A DNA stretch of 64,000 nucleotides from Burkholderia ubonensis (GTDB lineage: Bacteria; Pseudomonadota; Gammaproteobacteria; Burkholderiales; Burkholderiaceae), in assembly GCF_902833085.1 (NCBI RefSeq), contig NZ_CADFEB010000001.1, forward strand, positions 811,008-875,007, given 5' to 3'. Numbering within the stretch: the stretch's first letter is position 1; each line of letters starts with the position of its first letter. The notes beneath the pieces were generated by a model. It had not been told where the DNA came from and ran no database searches. It saw only the letters and a program-made list of their open reading frames with translations. Of this stretch, positions 17,592 through 25,622 are shown in pieces. The position numbers and the translations under genes were made by a program.

Positions 17592-18071
17592 ATGGAACTC
17601 ACTCAATTGGGCTCGCAAGTCGCCCAACTCGGCTTCGCCGAACGGCAGAAACAGGCGCAGGCATTGATGTACGGCATGGCCAACATCACCGAGTACGTTC
17701 CCAGGGGCGTCTGCTACGACGCCGCCGCCTTCGTCAGATACCTGCTCCAAGGTCATGGGCTCATCACGCCCGGCATCTTGCTCGACACGACGGGTCAAAA
17801 CTGGCGGCCGCGGTTCAACTTCGAGGCCGGCAATCAGTGGGACGGGCGGGCGAGCATTCCGGCGGGCACCGCGGTCGGCTTCTCCCGGGGCGGCAATGTG
17901 TTTCATGCCGCGATAGCCGTCGGAGGCAGCAGAATCCGGGCCGTGAACGGAGGGCGTTTGGGGAGCGGATGGCTGTATGCGGTGGACCTCGCGCGCGTTC
18001 TTGCCCCCGGTGACGACGGCACCTTCCTGTACGACAGGACGAACATTCGGGTGCACCTGTCGCGCCTGTAG
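17592..18071 (+). CDS. tecA: TecA-type Rho GTPase deamidase (type VI secretion effector)
   Basis: The 159-residue product has Cys41 (YVPRGVCYDAAAF), His105 (GNVFHAAIAVGG) and Asp148 (TFLYDRTN). The length and all three residue numbers match the B. cenocepacia effector TecA as I remember it. TecA deamidates Asn41 of RhoA and its equivalents in other Rho GTPases inside host cells, which triggers the pyrin inflammasome. The fold is papain-like. There is no signal peptide, as expected for a T6SS cargo. AAAAGGAA lies upstream of the ATG. No T6SS structural, VgrG or chaperone gene is nearby, so the effector is an orphan. A perfect inverted repeat lies in its leader. Confidence 0.9.
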   Translation: MELTQLGSQVAQLGFAERQKQAQALMYGMANITEYVPRGVCYDAAAFVRYLLQGHGLITPGILLDTTGQNWRPRFNFEAGNQWDGRASIPAGTAVGFSRGGNVFHAAIAVGGSRIRAVNGGRLGSGWLYAVDLARVLAPGDDGTFLYDRTNIRVHLSRL

Positions 18072-18354
18072 ACGACCGGGCGAACCTGCGTCGAATCGAC
18101 GAAGGGCCGGGCCGCGAAAGGCCGAGCCGCGCTCATCCAGTCCCGGTCGTCCGGCGATATCCGCATGGCGTCGCGCCGTCTATCGCTGATATCCTCTCGA
18201 TCGTGTCTGACTATTCAATGGATCGTGGCGACGCGTGCCGCGTCCCGGCGATGCCCGCGGGTGCAAACCGGGGCGCGCGCTGAGGTAGCATGGCTGAATC
18301 TCCACGCTGATCCATGACCTGTTTCGTGATCGATTTCCTTTCGTCCATCTGCGC
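18072..18354. other. Intergenic region between tecA and the IclR gene
   Basis: This 283-bp stretch has no gene, palindrome or terminator that I could support. The next gene starts without an obvious Shine-Dalgarno sequence. Confidence 0.3.
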
Positions 18355-19308
18355 ATGGACAACCCAACGATGAGCGGCGCGACCAAACCCCCTGCCGCGA
18401 AGGCGCGGCCGTCGCGCCGGGCCGCGGCCGAGCACGACGCGCCGGAACCCGTCGCGGCCGACGACGACGAGCCGGCCGGCGGCGCGTCGTCGTATCTGGT
18501 GCCGGGCCTCGAGCGCGGCCTGCGGATCCTGGCCGAGTTTTCCGCGCGCGAGTCGGTGCTCGGCGCGCCCGAGCTGTCGAAGCGCATCGGCATTCCGCGC
18601 ACGACGACGTTCCGCCTGCTGCAGACGCTCGAAGCGCTCGGCTTTCTCGAACGCGTGAACGGCGACCGCCATTTCCGGCTCGGCGTCGGCGTGCTGCGGC
18701 TCGGCTTCGAATACCTGAATTCGCTCGAACTGACCGATCTCGGTACGCCGGTGCTCGAACGGCTGCGCGATACGACCGGCCTGTCGACGCATCTGCTGAT
18801 CCGCGACCGGCGCGACGTCGTGTTCGTCGCGAAGGCGCAGAGCCATGCGTCGATGTTCGGCTCGGTGAAGGTGCACGTCGGCACGCGGCTGCCCGCGCAC
18901 GCGACCGTGCACGGCCACGTGCTGATGGGCGACCTCACGCGCGATGCGCTGCGCCAGCTGTATCCGGAAAAGCGTCTCGAGCAGTTCACCGAGCGCACGC
19001 CGGGCACGGTCGACGAGCTGTACGAGCGCGTGCGCCACTATGCGCGGCTCGGCTACGCGGTCAGCGAGGCCGCGTTCGAAGCCGGCATCTCGGCCGTGAC
19101 CGCGCCGGTGCGCGACCATTCGGGCTCGATCGTCGCGGCGATCACCGCGACGGTGCCGCGCTCGGAGATCGGCGAGGCCGGCGAGAAGGAGCGCCTCGTC
19201 GAAGCCGTATGCGGCGCGGCGGTCGACCTGTCGCAACGGCTCAACTATCGTCCGCTCGAAAGCGATCCGACGTTCGCGCACGCGCGCCACAAGGTCGCGA
19301 TGTTCTGA
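18355..19308 (+). CDS. IclR-family transcriptional regulator (first of two paralogues)
   Basis: The 317-residue product has a low-complexity, charged N-terminus of 45 residues. A winged-helix domain follows (VPGLERGLRILAEFS, LSKRIGIPRTTTFRLLQTLE), then the IclR effector-binding domain with GTRLPAHATVHGHVLMG. It is very similar along its whole length to the regulator at 25619-26470, except for the N-terminal tail. IclR proteins bind short palindromes and sense small acids. The two TGTTCC-N6-GGAACA palindromes at 21301 and 21584 are good candidate operators. ATG 18370 is an alternative start. Confidence 0.9.
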   Translation: MDNPTMSGATKPPAAKARPSRRAAAEHDAPEPVAADDDEPAGGASSYLVPGLERGLRILAEFSARESVLGAPELSKRIGIPRTTTFRLLQTLEALGFLERVNGDRHFRLGVGVLRLGFEYLNSLELTDLGTPVLERLRDTTGLSTHLLIRDRRDVVFVAKAQSHASMFGSVKVHVGTRLPAHATVHGHVLMGDLTRDALRQLYPEKRLEQFTERTPGTVDELYERVRHYARLGYAVSEAAFEAGISAVTAPVRDHSGSIVAAITATVPRSEIGEAGEKERLVEAVCGAAVDLSQRLNYRPLESDPTFAHARHKVAMF

Positions 19309-19428
19309 TGCGCGGGCGGCGCGGCCGCACCGCCCGCCGCGTTCAGGCGTCCGGCGCGGGAACGCCTCGCACGAGCATAGTGCGAGCGTGTCCACGCCGG
19401 CGTGGCGATCCCTCGAAATTTCCTGAAA

Positions 19429-20058
19429 ATGATGAACAAGACCAAACCCGTCCGGCGTTTTTCGATGATCCGGGAATTCCATCTGGCTGACTGGTTCACG
19501 CTCGGCAACGCCGTCTGCGGCACCAGCGCCATTTTCTCGATCATCTCGTACATCGCCACCGAAGATGTGCTGCACGTGTACTACGCGGCCGGCCTGATCG
19601 TCGCCGCGCTGATCTTCGACATCCTCGACGGCAGGATCGCGCGCTGGCGACAGAAGTCGTCGGTGCTCGGGCGCGAGCTCGACTCGCTCGCCGACGTCAT
19701 TTCGTTCGGCGTCGCGCCGGCCGTCATCGGCTACGGGTGCGGGATGCGGGGGATGGTCGACCGGTTCCTGCTCGTCTACTTCGTCGCGTGCGGCGTGTCG
19801 CGACTGGCGCGCTACAACGTGACGGCGGAAGCGCTGTCGCAAGAAACCGGCAAGGTGACGTACTTCGAGGGCACGCCGATTCCGACCTCGATCGTCATCG
19901 TGCTGATGCTGGCCGTCGCCACCTATTACGGCGGGATCGGCCCGGCCATGTGGCTCGGCGAGGTCACGCTGCACGGCGCGGTCTTTCATCCGCTGACGCT
20001 GGTGTTCGGCTTGTCGGGCTCGCTGATGATCAGCCGGATCCGCATTCCGAAACCCTGA
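19429..20058 (+). CDS. pssA: CDP-diacylglycerol-serine O-phosphatidyltransferase
   Basis: The 209-residue integral membrane enzyme makes phosphatidylserine from CDP-diacylglycerol and serine. It shows the CDP-alcohol phosphotransferase motif DG-x2-AR-x8-G-x3-D-x3-D (DGRIARW ... LGRELDSLAD). Several hydrophobic helices flank the motif. The start is uncertain: ATG 19429 and 19432 precede NKTKPVRRF, and a GTG at 19402 would add nine residues. It separates the IclR gene from the porin and appears unrelated to the catabolic cluster. It may be a second copy of the essential chromosome 1 gene. Confidence 0.85.
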   Translation: MMNKTKPVRRFSMIREFHLADWFTLGNAVCGTSAIFSIISYIATEDVLHVYYAAGLIVAALIFDILDGRIARWRQKSSVLGRELDSLADVISFGVAPAVIGYGCGMRGMVDRFLLVYFVACGVSRLARYNVTAEALSQETGKVTYFEGTPIPTSIVIVLMLAVATYYGGIGPAMWLGEVTLHGAVFHPLTLVFGLSGSLMISRIRIPKP

Positions 20059-20116
20059 CGGCCCGCAGCCGCTCCGGCACGCGCGGCCGCGCGCGAGCGC
20101 GCGACGCACGGCCGCG

Positions 20117-21196
20117 TCAGAACGAGTGGTGGATCCCCGCCAGCACGACGACCTGGTTCGCCGTGCTCGACACGCCGGCCGTGAAGAACGCCGCCTTCGC
20201 GCCGCCCGACGCGTGCTCGACGAGCACGTTCGCATAGAGCTGCGTGCGCTTGGACAGCGCATAGATGTCGCCGAGTTCGAGCTGGGTCCAGCGCCGGCCC
20301 GACAGCGTCGACGTCGCCGCGCCGCCCGCGATCGTGTTGAACGGGCTGGTGCGGTAGTTCACGCCGGCGTCGTAGCTCTGGAACGTGTCCGAGCGGCCGT
20401 TCGACTGCATCTTCGTGCGCGTGTACAGCCCGTGCACGAGGAAGTCGCCGATCTGGTACGACGCGCCCGCGCCGATGTTCTCCACCTTGCTCGCGAGATA
20501 GCCGTTCGCGGTGTTCTGCCCCTGGAAGTTAGCGATCCCGGTCTGGCCGATCAGGATCGAGCGGTCGTGCTCGCTCGAATAGACGGCCGACGCCTTGAAC
20601 GGCCCGTTCGCATAGTTCAGCGCGACGCCGACTGACTTGCCGGTCGAGAAGTTCGTCGTGTTGCCGAGCGCCATCACAGCCGCGGCGCTGAAGCCCGCGA
20701 CACTCGGCGAGCGGTACTTGACCGCGTTGTTGTACGGCACGTTGCCGGTCGCGGCGAGGCCGTCGATGTTGCCCGGATGGAACGCGTACCAGCTCGCCGC
20801 GAGGTACGCGGTGCTGAGCGGATCGAGATAGTCGAACGACAGCGGCGTCTGGCGGCCGAGGGTCAGCGTGCCGTAGCGCGCGGAATCGATGCCGACCCAC
20901 GCGGCGCGGTTCCAGATCGTGTTCGCGGTCGCGAACTGGCCGTTGTTCGTATAGAAGCCGTTTTCGAGCTGGAAGACCGCCGACAGGCCGCCGCCCAGGT
21001 CTTCCTTGCCCTTCAGCCCCCAGCGGTCGGGCTGCGTATTGCCCTGGATCATCGCCCACTTCGCGTGGCCGCCGACGTTGTTCACATAGGCGACGCCCGC
21101 ATCCGTGCTGCCGTACAGCGTCACGCTGCTCTGCGCCCACGCGCCGGACGCGACGCCGAACCCGACGACCGCCGCCGCTACCGCTTGCTTGACCAT
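20117..21196 (-). CDS. Gram-negative general porin (Burkholderia OpcP/Omp38 type)
   Basis: The 359-residue product has a signal peptide (MVKQAVAAAVVGFGVASGAWA) followed by QSSVTLYGSTDAGVAYV, the classic first strand of beta-proteobacterial trimeric porins. Later blocks such as WGLKGKEDLGGGLSAVFQLE and the final GIHHSF are also typical. It lets small hydrophilic compounds cross the outer membrane. It is divergent from the oxygenase operon and shares a 437-bp control region with it, so it is probably the uptake channel of the pathway. AGGAG lies just before the ATG. Confidence 0.93.
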   Translation of the reverse strand: MVKQAVAAAVVGFGVASGAWAQSSVTLYGSTDAGVAYVNNVGGHAKWAMIQGNTQPDRWGLKGKEDLGGGLSAVFQLENGFYTNNGQFATANTIWNRAAWVGIDSARYGTLTLGRQTPLSFDYLDPLSTAYLAASWYAFHPGNIDGLAATGNVPYNNAVKYRSPSVAGFSAAAVMALGNTTNFSTGKSVGVALNYANGPFKASAVYSSEHDRSILIGQTGIANFQGQNTANGYLASKVENIGAGASYQIGDFLVHGLYTRTKMQSNGRSDTFQSYDAGVNYRTSPFNTIAGGAATSTLSGRRWTQLELGDIYALSKRTQLYANVLVEHASGGAKAAFFTAGVSSTANQVVVLAGIHHSF

Positions 21197-21300
21197 TTGA
21201 TCTCCTTCCTGATGCTCTCGCTCGAATGAATACGGGGGCGGGGTGCGCGCATCGGCCGACCTGCCTGCCGCGCACATCCACCGCAAGACGGGCATTCTTA

Positions 21301-21318
21301 TGTTCCATATAAGGAACA
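21301..21318. promoter_or_regulatory. Putative IclR-type operator, porin side
   Basis: TGTTCC-ATATAA-GGAACA is a perfect 6-6-6 palindrome located about 105 bp before the porin start. It has the same arms and spacing as the site at 21584. IclR-family operators are short palindromes of this kind, and two IclR genes are in the cluster. Confidence 0.6.
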
Positions 21319-21583
21319 ATGTGCCTCTGGTGGAATGAAGTATAGGGCGACGGGAAACGCGGAAAAAAATAAATTTATCGGGCCGGAGCAGCGGCCGGAG
21401 ATGGCCGGCGTTGCCGGCGCGCATCCTGACGTGGCCCGCAAATCCGCGAAACATAAGCAGATTTCCGAGGACGCAAGCTCGTCTCGGCAATTGCCGACCT
21501 ATTGGTCGGTGTTTTCCCTAGGACGCGCGGCTTTTTATTTTTCTTCCGGAAAGTCGCTCCTATAATCACCATCCATAAACTGC

Positions 21584-21601
21584 TGTTCCGGATATGGAAC
21601 A
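21584..21601. promoter_or_regulatory. Putative IclR-type operator, oxygenase side
   Basis: TGTTCC-GGATAT-GGAACA is the second copy of the palindrome. It lies 32 bp before the Rieske ferredoxin start and 18 bp after a TATAAT -10 element. The place is right for repression of the catabolic operon. Confidence 0.62.
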
Positions 21602-21633
21602 AACTAAGCGTCGATCAGAAGGAAGGGTGACAG

Positions 21634-21951
21634 ATGTCTGAACAATGGATTTGCGCCGGGCACGCCGGCGCGCTGTCGGAAGACACGCCGATCGAGTTCA
21701 AGCGGACCGACGGCGTCGAGATCGGGATCTACCGCGTCGGCGACGAGGTGTACGCGCTCGAAAACGTATGCCCGCATGCGTATGCGCTGCTGACGCAGGG
21801 CTTCGTCGACGACGGCACCGTCGAATGCCCGTTGCACGAGGCCGTGTTCGACATCAGGACGGGCCAGTGCCTGAAAGGGCCGGGCGGGCGCGCGCTGAAG
21901 CAGTACGCGGTGCGCCTCGCCGGCGAGGAAATCCAGATCAAGGTGGAGTAA
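21634..21951 (+). CDS. Rieske [2Fe-2S] ferredoxin of the oxygenase
   Basis: The 105-residue product carries Cys46-Pro-His48 and Cys65-Pro-Leu-His68, the two halves of a Rieske cluster binding site, and is of normal length for a soluble Rieske ferredoxin. It should carry electrons from the FAD reductase (32332-33573) to the oxygenase alpha subunit (22313-23383). GAAGGAAGGGTG lies upstream. It is the first gene of the operon behind the putative IclR operator. Confidence 0.92.
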   Translation: MSEQWICAGHAGALSEDTPIEFKRTDGVEIGIYRVGDEVYALENVCPHAYALLTQGFVDDGTVECPLHEAVFDIRTGQCLKGPGGRALKQYAVRLAGEEIQIKVE

Positions 21952-21954
21952 CCG

Positions 21955-22266
21955 ATGAAAGAAGCGACCGTGAACTTCAATCCCTTCCTGAAGCCGTGGG
22001 TGGCGCCGCAGCCGAACAACGTCGCGGGCAAGGGGCAGATCGAGATCCCGGGCCAGGTCGAGAACCGGATCTGGCAGACCCGCAAGGCCGAGCCGACGCA
22101 ATACGAGAACGATCTCGGCGACGCGCTCGAACGCGTGTTCGAAGCCGGCGCGACCGAGCTGGACGACGTCGTCGCGGGCCTGAACCGCATCGGCTTCCGC
22201 ACGCCGGACGGCGCGCCGTGGACCGCCGAGCGCTTCCGCGCCGAGCTGGCCTCGCTCGCGGAATGA
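21955..22266 (+). CDS. Small recombinase-like HTH protein
   Basis: The 103-residue product ends with a block similar to the helix-turn-helix found in serine recombinase tails (VVAGLNRIGFRTPDGAPWTAERFRAEL). I recall similar small proteins beside Rieske oxygenase genes, annotated as recombinase-like HTH. The first half (NPFLKPWVAPQPNNVAGKG) is of unknown role. It starts 3 bp after the ferredoxin gene. Whether it binds DNA or helps the oxygenase is not known. Confidence 0.65.
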   Translation: MKEATVNFNPFLKPWVAPQPNNVAGKGQIEIPGQVENRIWQTRKAEPTQYENDLGDALERVFEAGATELDDVVAGLNRIGFRTPDGAPWTAERFRAELASLAE

Positions 22267-22312
22267 GCGCACGCCTGGCCGACCCGACGACAACCGATTC
22301 CGGAGCACACTG

Positions 22313-23383
22313 ATGACGTCCCCCGCACAACCTGCATCCCAACACGACCCGGTCCGCGACTATCTCGACCGCGGCATCAAGAACTACTGGTATCCCGTCG
22401 CGCCGAGCTGGCAGGTGTCGAACGCGCCGGTCGGCCTCACGCGCCTGAATGAACAGATCGTGCTGTGGCGCGACCAGGACGGCCACGTCCATGCGCTCGA
22501 GGATCGCTGCCCGCACCGCGGCGCGCGCCTGTCGCTCGGCTGGAACCTCGGCGGCAACCTCGCATGCTGGTATCACGGCGTCGAGGTCGACGGCAGCGGC
22601 ACGGTCAACCGCGTGCCGGCCGTGTCGAACTGTCCGCTCGAAGGCACGAAGTGCGTGAAGTCGTATCCGGTGCAGGAACGGGCCGGCGCGATCTTCCTGT
22701 GGTTCGGCGACGACGCGCATGCCGAGCCCGCGCCGCTGAACCTGCCGGAAGAGCTGGTCGCCGGCGAGTACGCGCACTTCCTGTGCATGTCGAACTGGAA
22801 GTGCAATTACCAGTACGCGATCGACAACGTGATGGACCCGATGCACGGCGCATACCTGCACGCGACGTCGCACTCGATGGCCGAAGGCGACAAGCAGGCC
22901 GACATGCGCGTGCGCAAGACGGAAACGGGCCTGGTGTTCGAGAAGACCGGCCAGCGCGACGTGAACTTCGACTGGGTCGAGCTCGGCGAAACCGGTTGCC
23001 TGTGGATGCGCCTCGCGATCCCGTACAAGCAGAAGTTCGGCCCGGGCGGCAACTTCGGGATCATCGGCTTCGCGACGCCGGTGGATAACGACCACTGCCA
23101 GGTCTATTTCTGGCGCACCCGCAAGGTCAGCGGCTGGCAGCGCGACGTGTGGCGCTTCATGTACCGCAACCGCCTCGAAGGCCTGCACTGGGACGTGCTC
23201 GAGCAGGACCGCTACGTGCTCGAAAGCCTCGCGCCGAACGCGCGCGATCACGAATACCTGTACCAGCACGACGTCGGCATCACGCGCGTGCGCCGGATGC
23301 TGCGCCAGCGCGCGCAGGAACACCTGTCCGCGCTCGACGCGCATCGCACGGCGCACGCCGCGTCGGAGTCCGCTCATGGCTGA
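22313..23383 (+). CDS. Aromatic ring-hydroxylating oxygenase, alpha subunit
   Basis: The 356-residue product has an N-terminal Rieske domain with Cys66-Pro-His68 and Cys85-Trp-Tyr-His88. The catalytic domain has the mononuclear iron set Asp175, His178 and His183 in DNVMDPMHGAYLH; Asp175 is the usual bridge to the neighbouring Rieske centre. No beta subunit gene is present, so the enzyme is probably an alpha-only trimer, as in phthalate- or carbazole-type systems. It should start breakdown of an aromatic or related acid by dihydroxylation or demethylation. The substrate cannot be read from the sequence. Confidence 0.9.
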   Translation: MTSPAQPASQHDPVRDYLDRGIKNYWYPVAPSWQVSNAPVGLTRLNEQIVLWRDQDGHVHALEDRCPHRGARLSLGWNLGGNLACWYHGVEVDGSGTVNRVPAVSNCPLEGTKCVKSYPVQERAGAIFLWFGDDAHAEPAPLNLPEELVAGEYAHFLCMSNWKCNYQYAIDNVMDPMHGAYLHATSHSMAEGDKQADMRVRKTETGLVFEKTGQRDVNFDWVELGETGCLWMRLAIPYKQKFGPGGNFGIIGFATPVDNDHCQVYFWRTRKVSGWQRDVWRFMYRNRLEGLHWDVLEQDRYVLESLAPNARDHEYLYQHDVGITRVRRMLRQRAQEHLSALDAHRTAHAASESAHG

Positions 23384-24146
23384 CCAGGCTCCGGTCGTGT
23401 CGCTCGCCGGCCGGCGCGTGCTCGTCACCGGCGGCGCGCGCGGTCTCGGCGCGGCGTTCGTGAAGGCGCTCGTCGCCGCCGGCGCGCAGGTCGCGTTCGG
23501 CGACGTGCTGGCCGACGAGGGCCGCGCGCTCGCCGCGCAGCTCGCGGCGCAAGGCCACGCCGCGCATTTCTTCGCGCTCGATCTCGCCGATCCGGCCAGC
23601 GTCCACGCGTTCGTCGCGCAGGGCGCGGCGGTGCTCGGCGGCATCGACGGCCTGATCAACAACGCGGCGATCACGAACTCGGGCGGCAAGCTGTCGACGG
23701 AGCTCGACGTTGCAACCTGGGACGCGGTGATGAACGTCAACGTGCGCGGCCTGTGGCTCGCGAGCAATGCGGCGCTGCCGTACCTCGCGCTGTCGGGGCG
23801 CGGCGCGATCGTGAACCTCGCGTCGGACACCGCGCTGTGGGGCGCGCCGAAGCTGCTCGCGTACGTCGCGAGCAAGGGCGCGGTGATCGCGATGACGCAC
23901 GCGCAGGCCCGCGAATTCGGCGCGCACGGCGTGACGGTCAACGCGATCGCGCCGGGCCTCACCGAAGTCGAGGCGACCGCCTACGTGCCGGCCGAGCGCC
24001 ACGCGTATTACCAGCAGGGCCGTGCGCTGACGCGCGCGCAAGTGCCCGGCGACGTGACGGGGCCCGTGCTGTTCCTGCTGTCCGACGCCGCGCGCTTCGT
24101 GACGGGTCAATTGCTGCCGGTGAACGGCGGCTTCGTAATGAACTGA
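23376..24146 (+). CDS. Short-chain dehydrogenase/reductase
   Basis: The 256-residue product has the NAD(P)-binding TGGARGLG near residue 19, NNAA, a catalytic Ser in NLASD, and YVASK with the catalytic Tyr and Lys. A cis-dihydrodiol dehydrogenase step after the oxygenase is the likely task. It overlaps the oxygenase gene by 8 bp. All expected residues are present, unlike in the second SDR of this cluster. Confidence 0.9.
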   Translation: MADQAPVVSLAGRRVLVTGGARGLGAAFVKALVAAGAQVAFGDVLADEGRALAAQLAAQGHAAHFFALDLADPASVHAFVAQGAAVLGGIDGLINNAAITNSGGKLSTELDVATWDAVMNVNVRGLWLASNAALPYLALSGRGAIVNLASDTALWGAPKLLAYVASKGAVIAMTHAQAREFGAHGVTVNAIAPGLTEVEATAYVPAERHAYYQQGRALTRAQVPGDVTGPVLFLLSDAARFVTGQLLPVNGGFVMN

Positions 24147-24173
24147 TTTTCACTCTGGATGAAGGAGATGACG

Positions 24174-24701
24174 ATGGCGGACGCCGATCTCGATCGCAAG
24201 TCGTGGGATCAACCGGAAAGCGCGAGCTTTGCCGACTGGATGGAAGGGCGCGTCGCGCGCTATGCGACGCGGCGCTACGACTGGGACGCGCTGAAGTTCC
24301 AGGCCGACTACGACCCGAAGTATCGCCGTGCGCAGATGCGCTACGTCGGCACGGGCGGCACGGGTGTCGCGAAGGACGTCAACACGGTGCCGGCCGGCAA
24401 CTTCACGTTCTCGACGATGGTGATCCCGGCCGGCAACATCGGCCCGAGCCACATCCACGTCGACGTCGAGGAAATCTTCTTCGTGCTGCGCGGCAAGATG
24501 AAGGTGATCTGCGAGCGCGACGGCGAGACCTGGGAAGCGATCCTCGGCGAGCGCGACCTGATTTCGGTGCCGCCGGGCGTGTACCGCACGGAGATCAACA
24601 TCGGCGAGGAAGACGCGCTGATGTGCGTGATGCTCGGTTCGCCGAAGCCGATCACGCCGACGTATCCGCCGGATTCGCCGCTCGCGAAGATCAAGCGTTG
24701 A
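24174..24701 (+). CDS. Cupin-domain protein
   Basis: The 175-residue product has one cupin barrel. The first metal motif is GPSHIHVDVEEIFFVLRGKM, with two His and one Glu; the second motif is less clear (PPGVYRTEIN). A small metal-dependent dioxygenase, isomerase or regulatory sugar-cupin is possible. I chose ATG 24174 because AAGGAG lies 7 nt upstream; ATG 24159 is also in frame. It sits inside the catabolic operon. Confidence 0.8.
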   Translation: MADADLDRKSWDQPESASFADWMEGRVARYATRRYDWDALKFQADYDPKYRRAQMRYVGTGGTGVAKDVNTVPAGNFTFSTMVIPAGNIGPSHIHVDVEEIFFVLRGKMKVICERDGETWEAILGERDLISVPPGVYRTEINIGEEDALMCVMLGSPKPITPTYPPDSPLAKIKR

Positions 24702-24719
24702 GCGCAGGAAGGTGAAGCG

Positions 24720-25622
24720 ATGAGTGTCATCGACAAACGTGAACGCGACCGCGAGCGCATCGCGAGCTTCGCGACGCTGCTCGAGCGGTTTCCCGAGCAG
24801 CGCTGCGTGGCCGGCGCGGCGGGCACGATCGGCTACCGCGCGGCCGGCGTGCAGCATGCGGGCCGCACGCTCCCCGTCGTGCTGCTGCACGGGATCGGCT
24901 CGGGCGCCGCTTCGTGGGTGCGCCAGCTCGATGCGCTCGGCGCTTCGCGGCGCGTGTTCGCATGGGATGCGCCCGGCTACGGCGCGTCGACGCCGGTGCA
25001 CGGCGCGTCGCCGGCCGCCGCCGACTACGCCGCGGCGCTCGCCGCATGGCTCGATGCGCTCGGCATCGACCGCTGCGTGCTGGTCGGCCATTCGCTCGGC
25101 GCGATCGTCGCGGGCGGCTTCGCCCGCGTGATGCCGGAGCGCGTTGCCGGGCTGCTGCTGATCTCGCCCGCGGGCGGCTACGGCAACGCGCCGGCCGAGA
25201 CGCGTGCGTCGCGCCGCGACGCGCGGCTCGCGATGCTCGACGAACTCGGCCCGGCCGGGCTCGCGGCGCAGCGCAGCGGCAACATGCTGTCCGGCTTCGC
25301 GAGCGAGGACGCACGCGCCTGGGTGCGCTGGAACATGGCGCGCATCGTGCCGGCCGGCTACGCACAGGCGACGCATCTGCTCGCGAACGCCGATCTCGCG
25401 TCGGACCTTGCGGGCTTTCGCGGCCGCGCGGCGGTGGCCGTCGGCGCGAACGATGCGATCACGCCGCCCGCCGCGTGCGAGCGGATCGCCGCGGCTTTGC
25501 ACGTCGGGCTGCAGGTGATTCCGCAGGCCGGACATGCGGGCTACGTCGAGGCGCCGGCCGTCTATTCCGCACTGATCGACGCATTCTGCCGTCAGTGCGA
25601 CCTGCAGCGGGGGCCGGCATGA
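24720..25622 (+). CDS. Alpha/beta-fold hydrolase
   Basis: The 300-residue product has the oxyanion block LLHGIGSG, the nucleophile elbow GHSLG with Ser125, Asp245 (VGANDAITPP) and His272 (PQAGHAGYVE). These match C-C bond hydrolases of meta-cleavage pathways (BphD/MhpC type), although esterases share the pattern. An extradiol-type dioxygenase gene lies downstream, so a ring-fission product hydrolase is plausible. The stop overlaps the start of the IclR gene that follows. Confidence 0.85.
   Translation: MSVIDKRERDRERIASFATLLERFPEQRCVAGAAGTIGYRAAGVQHAGRTLPVVLLHGIGSGAASWVRQLDALGASRRVFAWDAPGYGASTPVHGASPAAADYAAALAAWLDALGIDRCVLVGHSLGAIVAGGFARVMPERVAGLLLISPAGGYGNAPAETRASRRDARLAMLDELGPAGLAAQRSGNMLSGFASEDARAWVRWNMARIVPAGYAQATHLLANADLASDLAGFRGRAAVAVGANDAITPPAACERIAAALHVGLQVIPQAGHAGYVEAPAVYSALIDAFCRQCDLQRGPA

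Larger units (their letters stand above)
21197..21633. promoter_or_regulatory. Divergent control region between porin and oxygenase operon
   Basis: This 437-bp, partly AT-rich region holds two identical palindromes (given separately). TATAAT at 21561-21566 is a good -10 element for the rightward operon, but its -35 is weak, which would suit an activated promoter. The palindrome at 21584 would then lie around or just after the transcription start, where a bound regulator would block transcription. Confidence 0.5.

Noticed and set aside
17239..18071. tecA as the last gene of the envelope operon
   Set aside because: A 122-bp gap with a perfect inverted repeat separates it from the previous gene, while the operon genes are mostly within 40 bp of each other or overlapping. 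Independent control is more likely.
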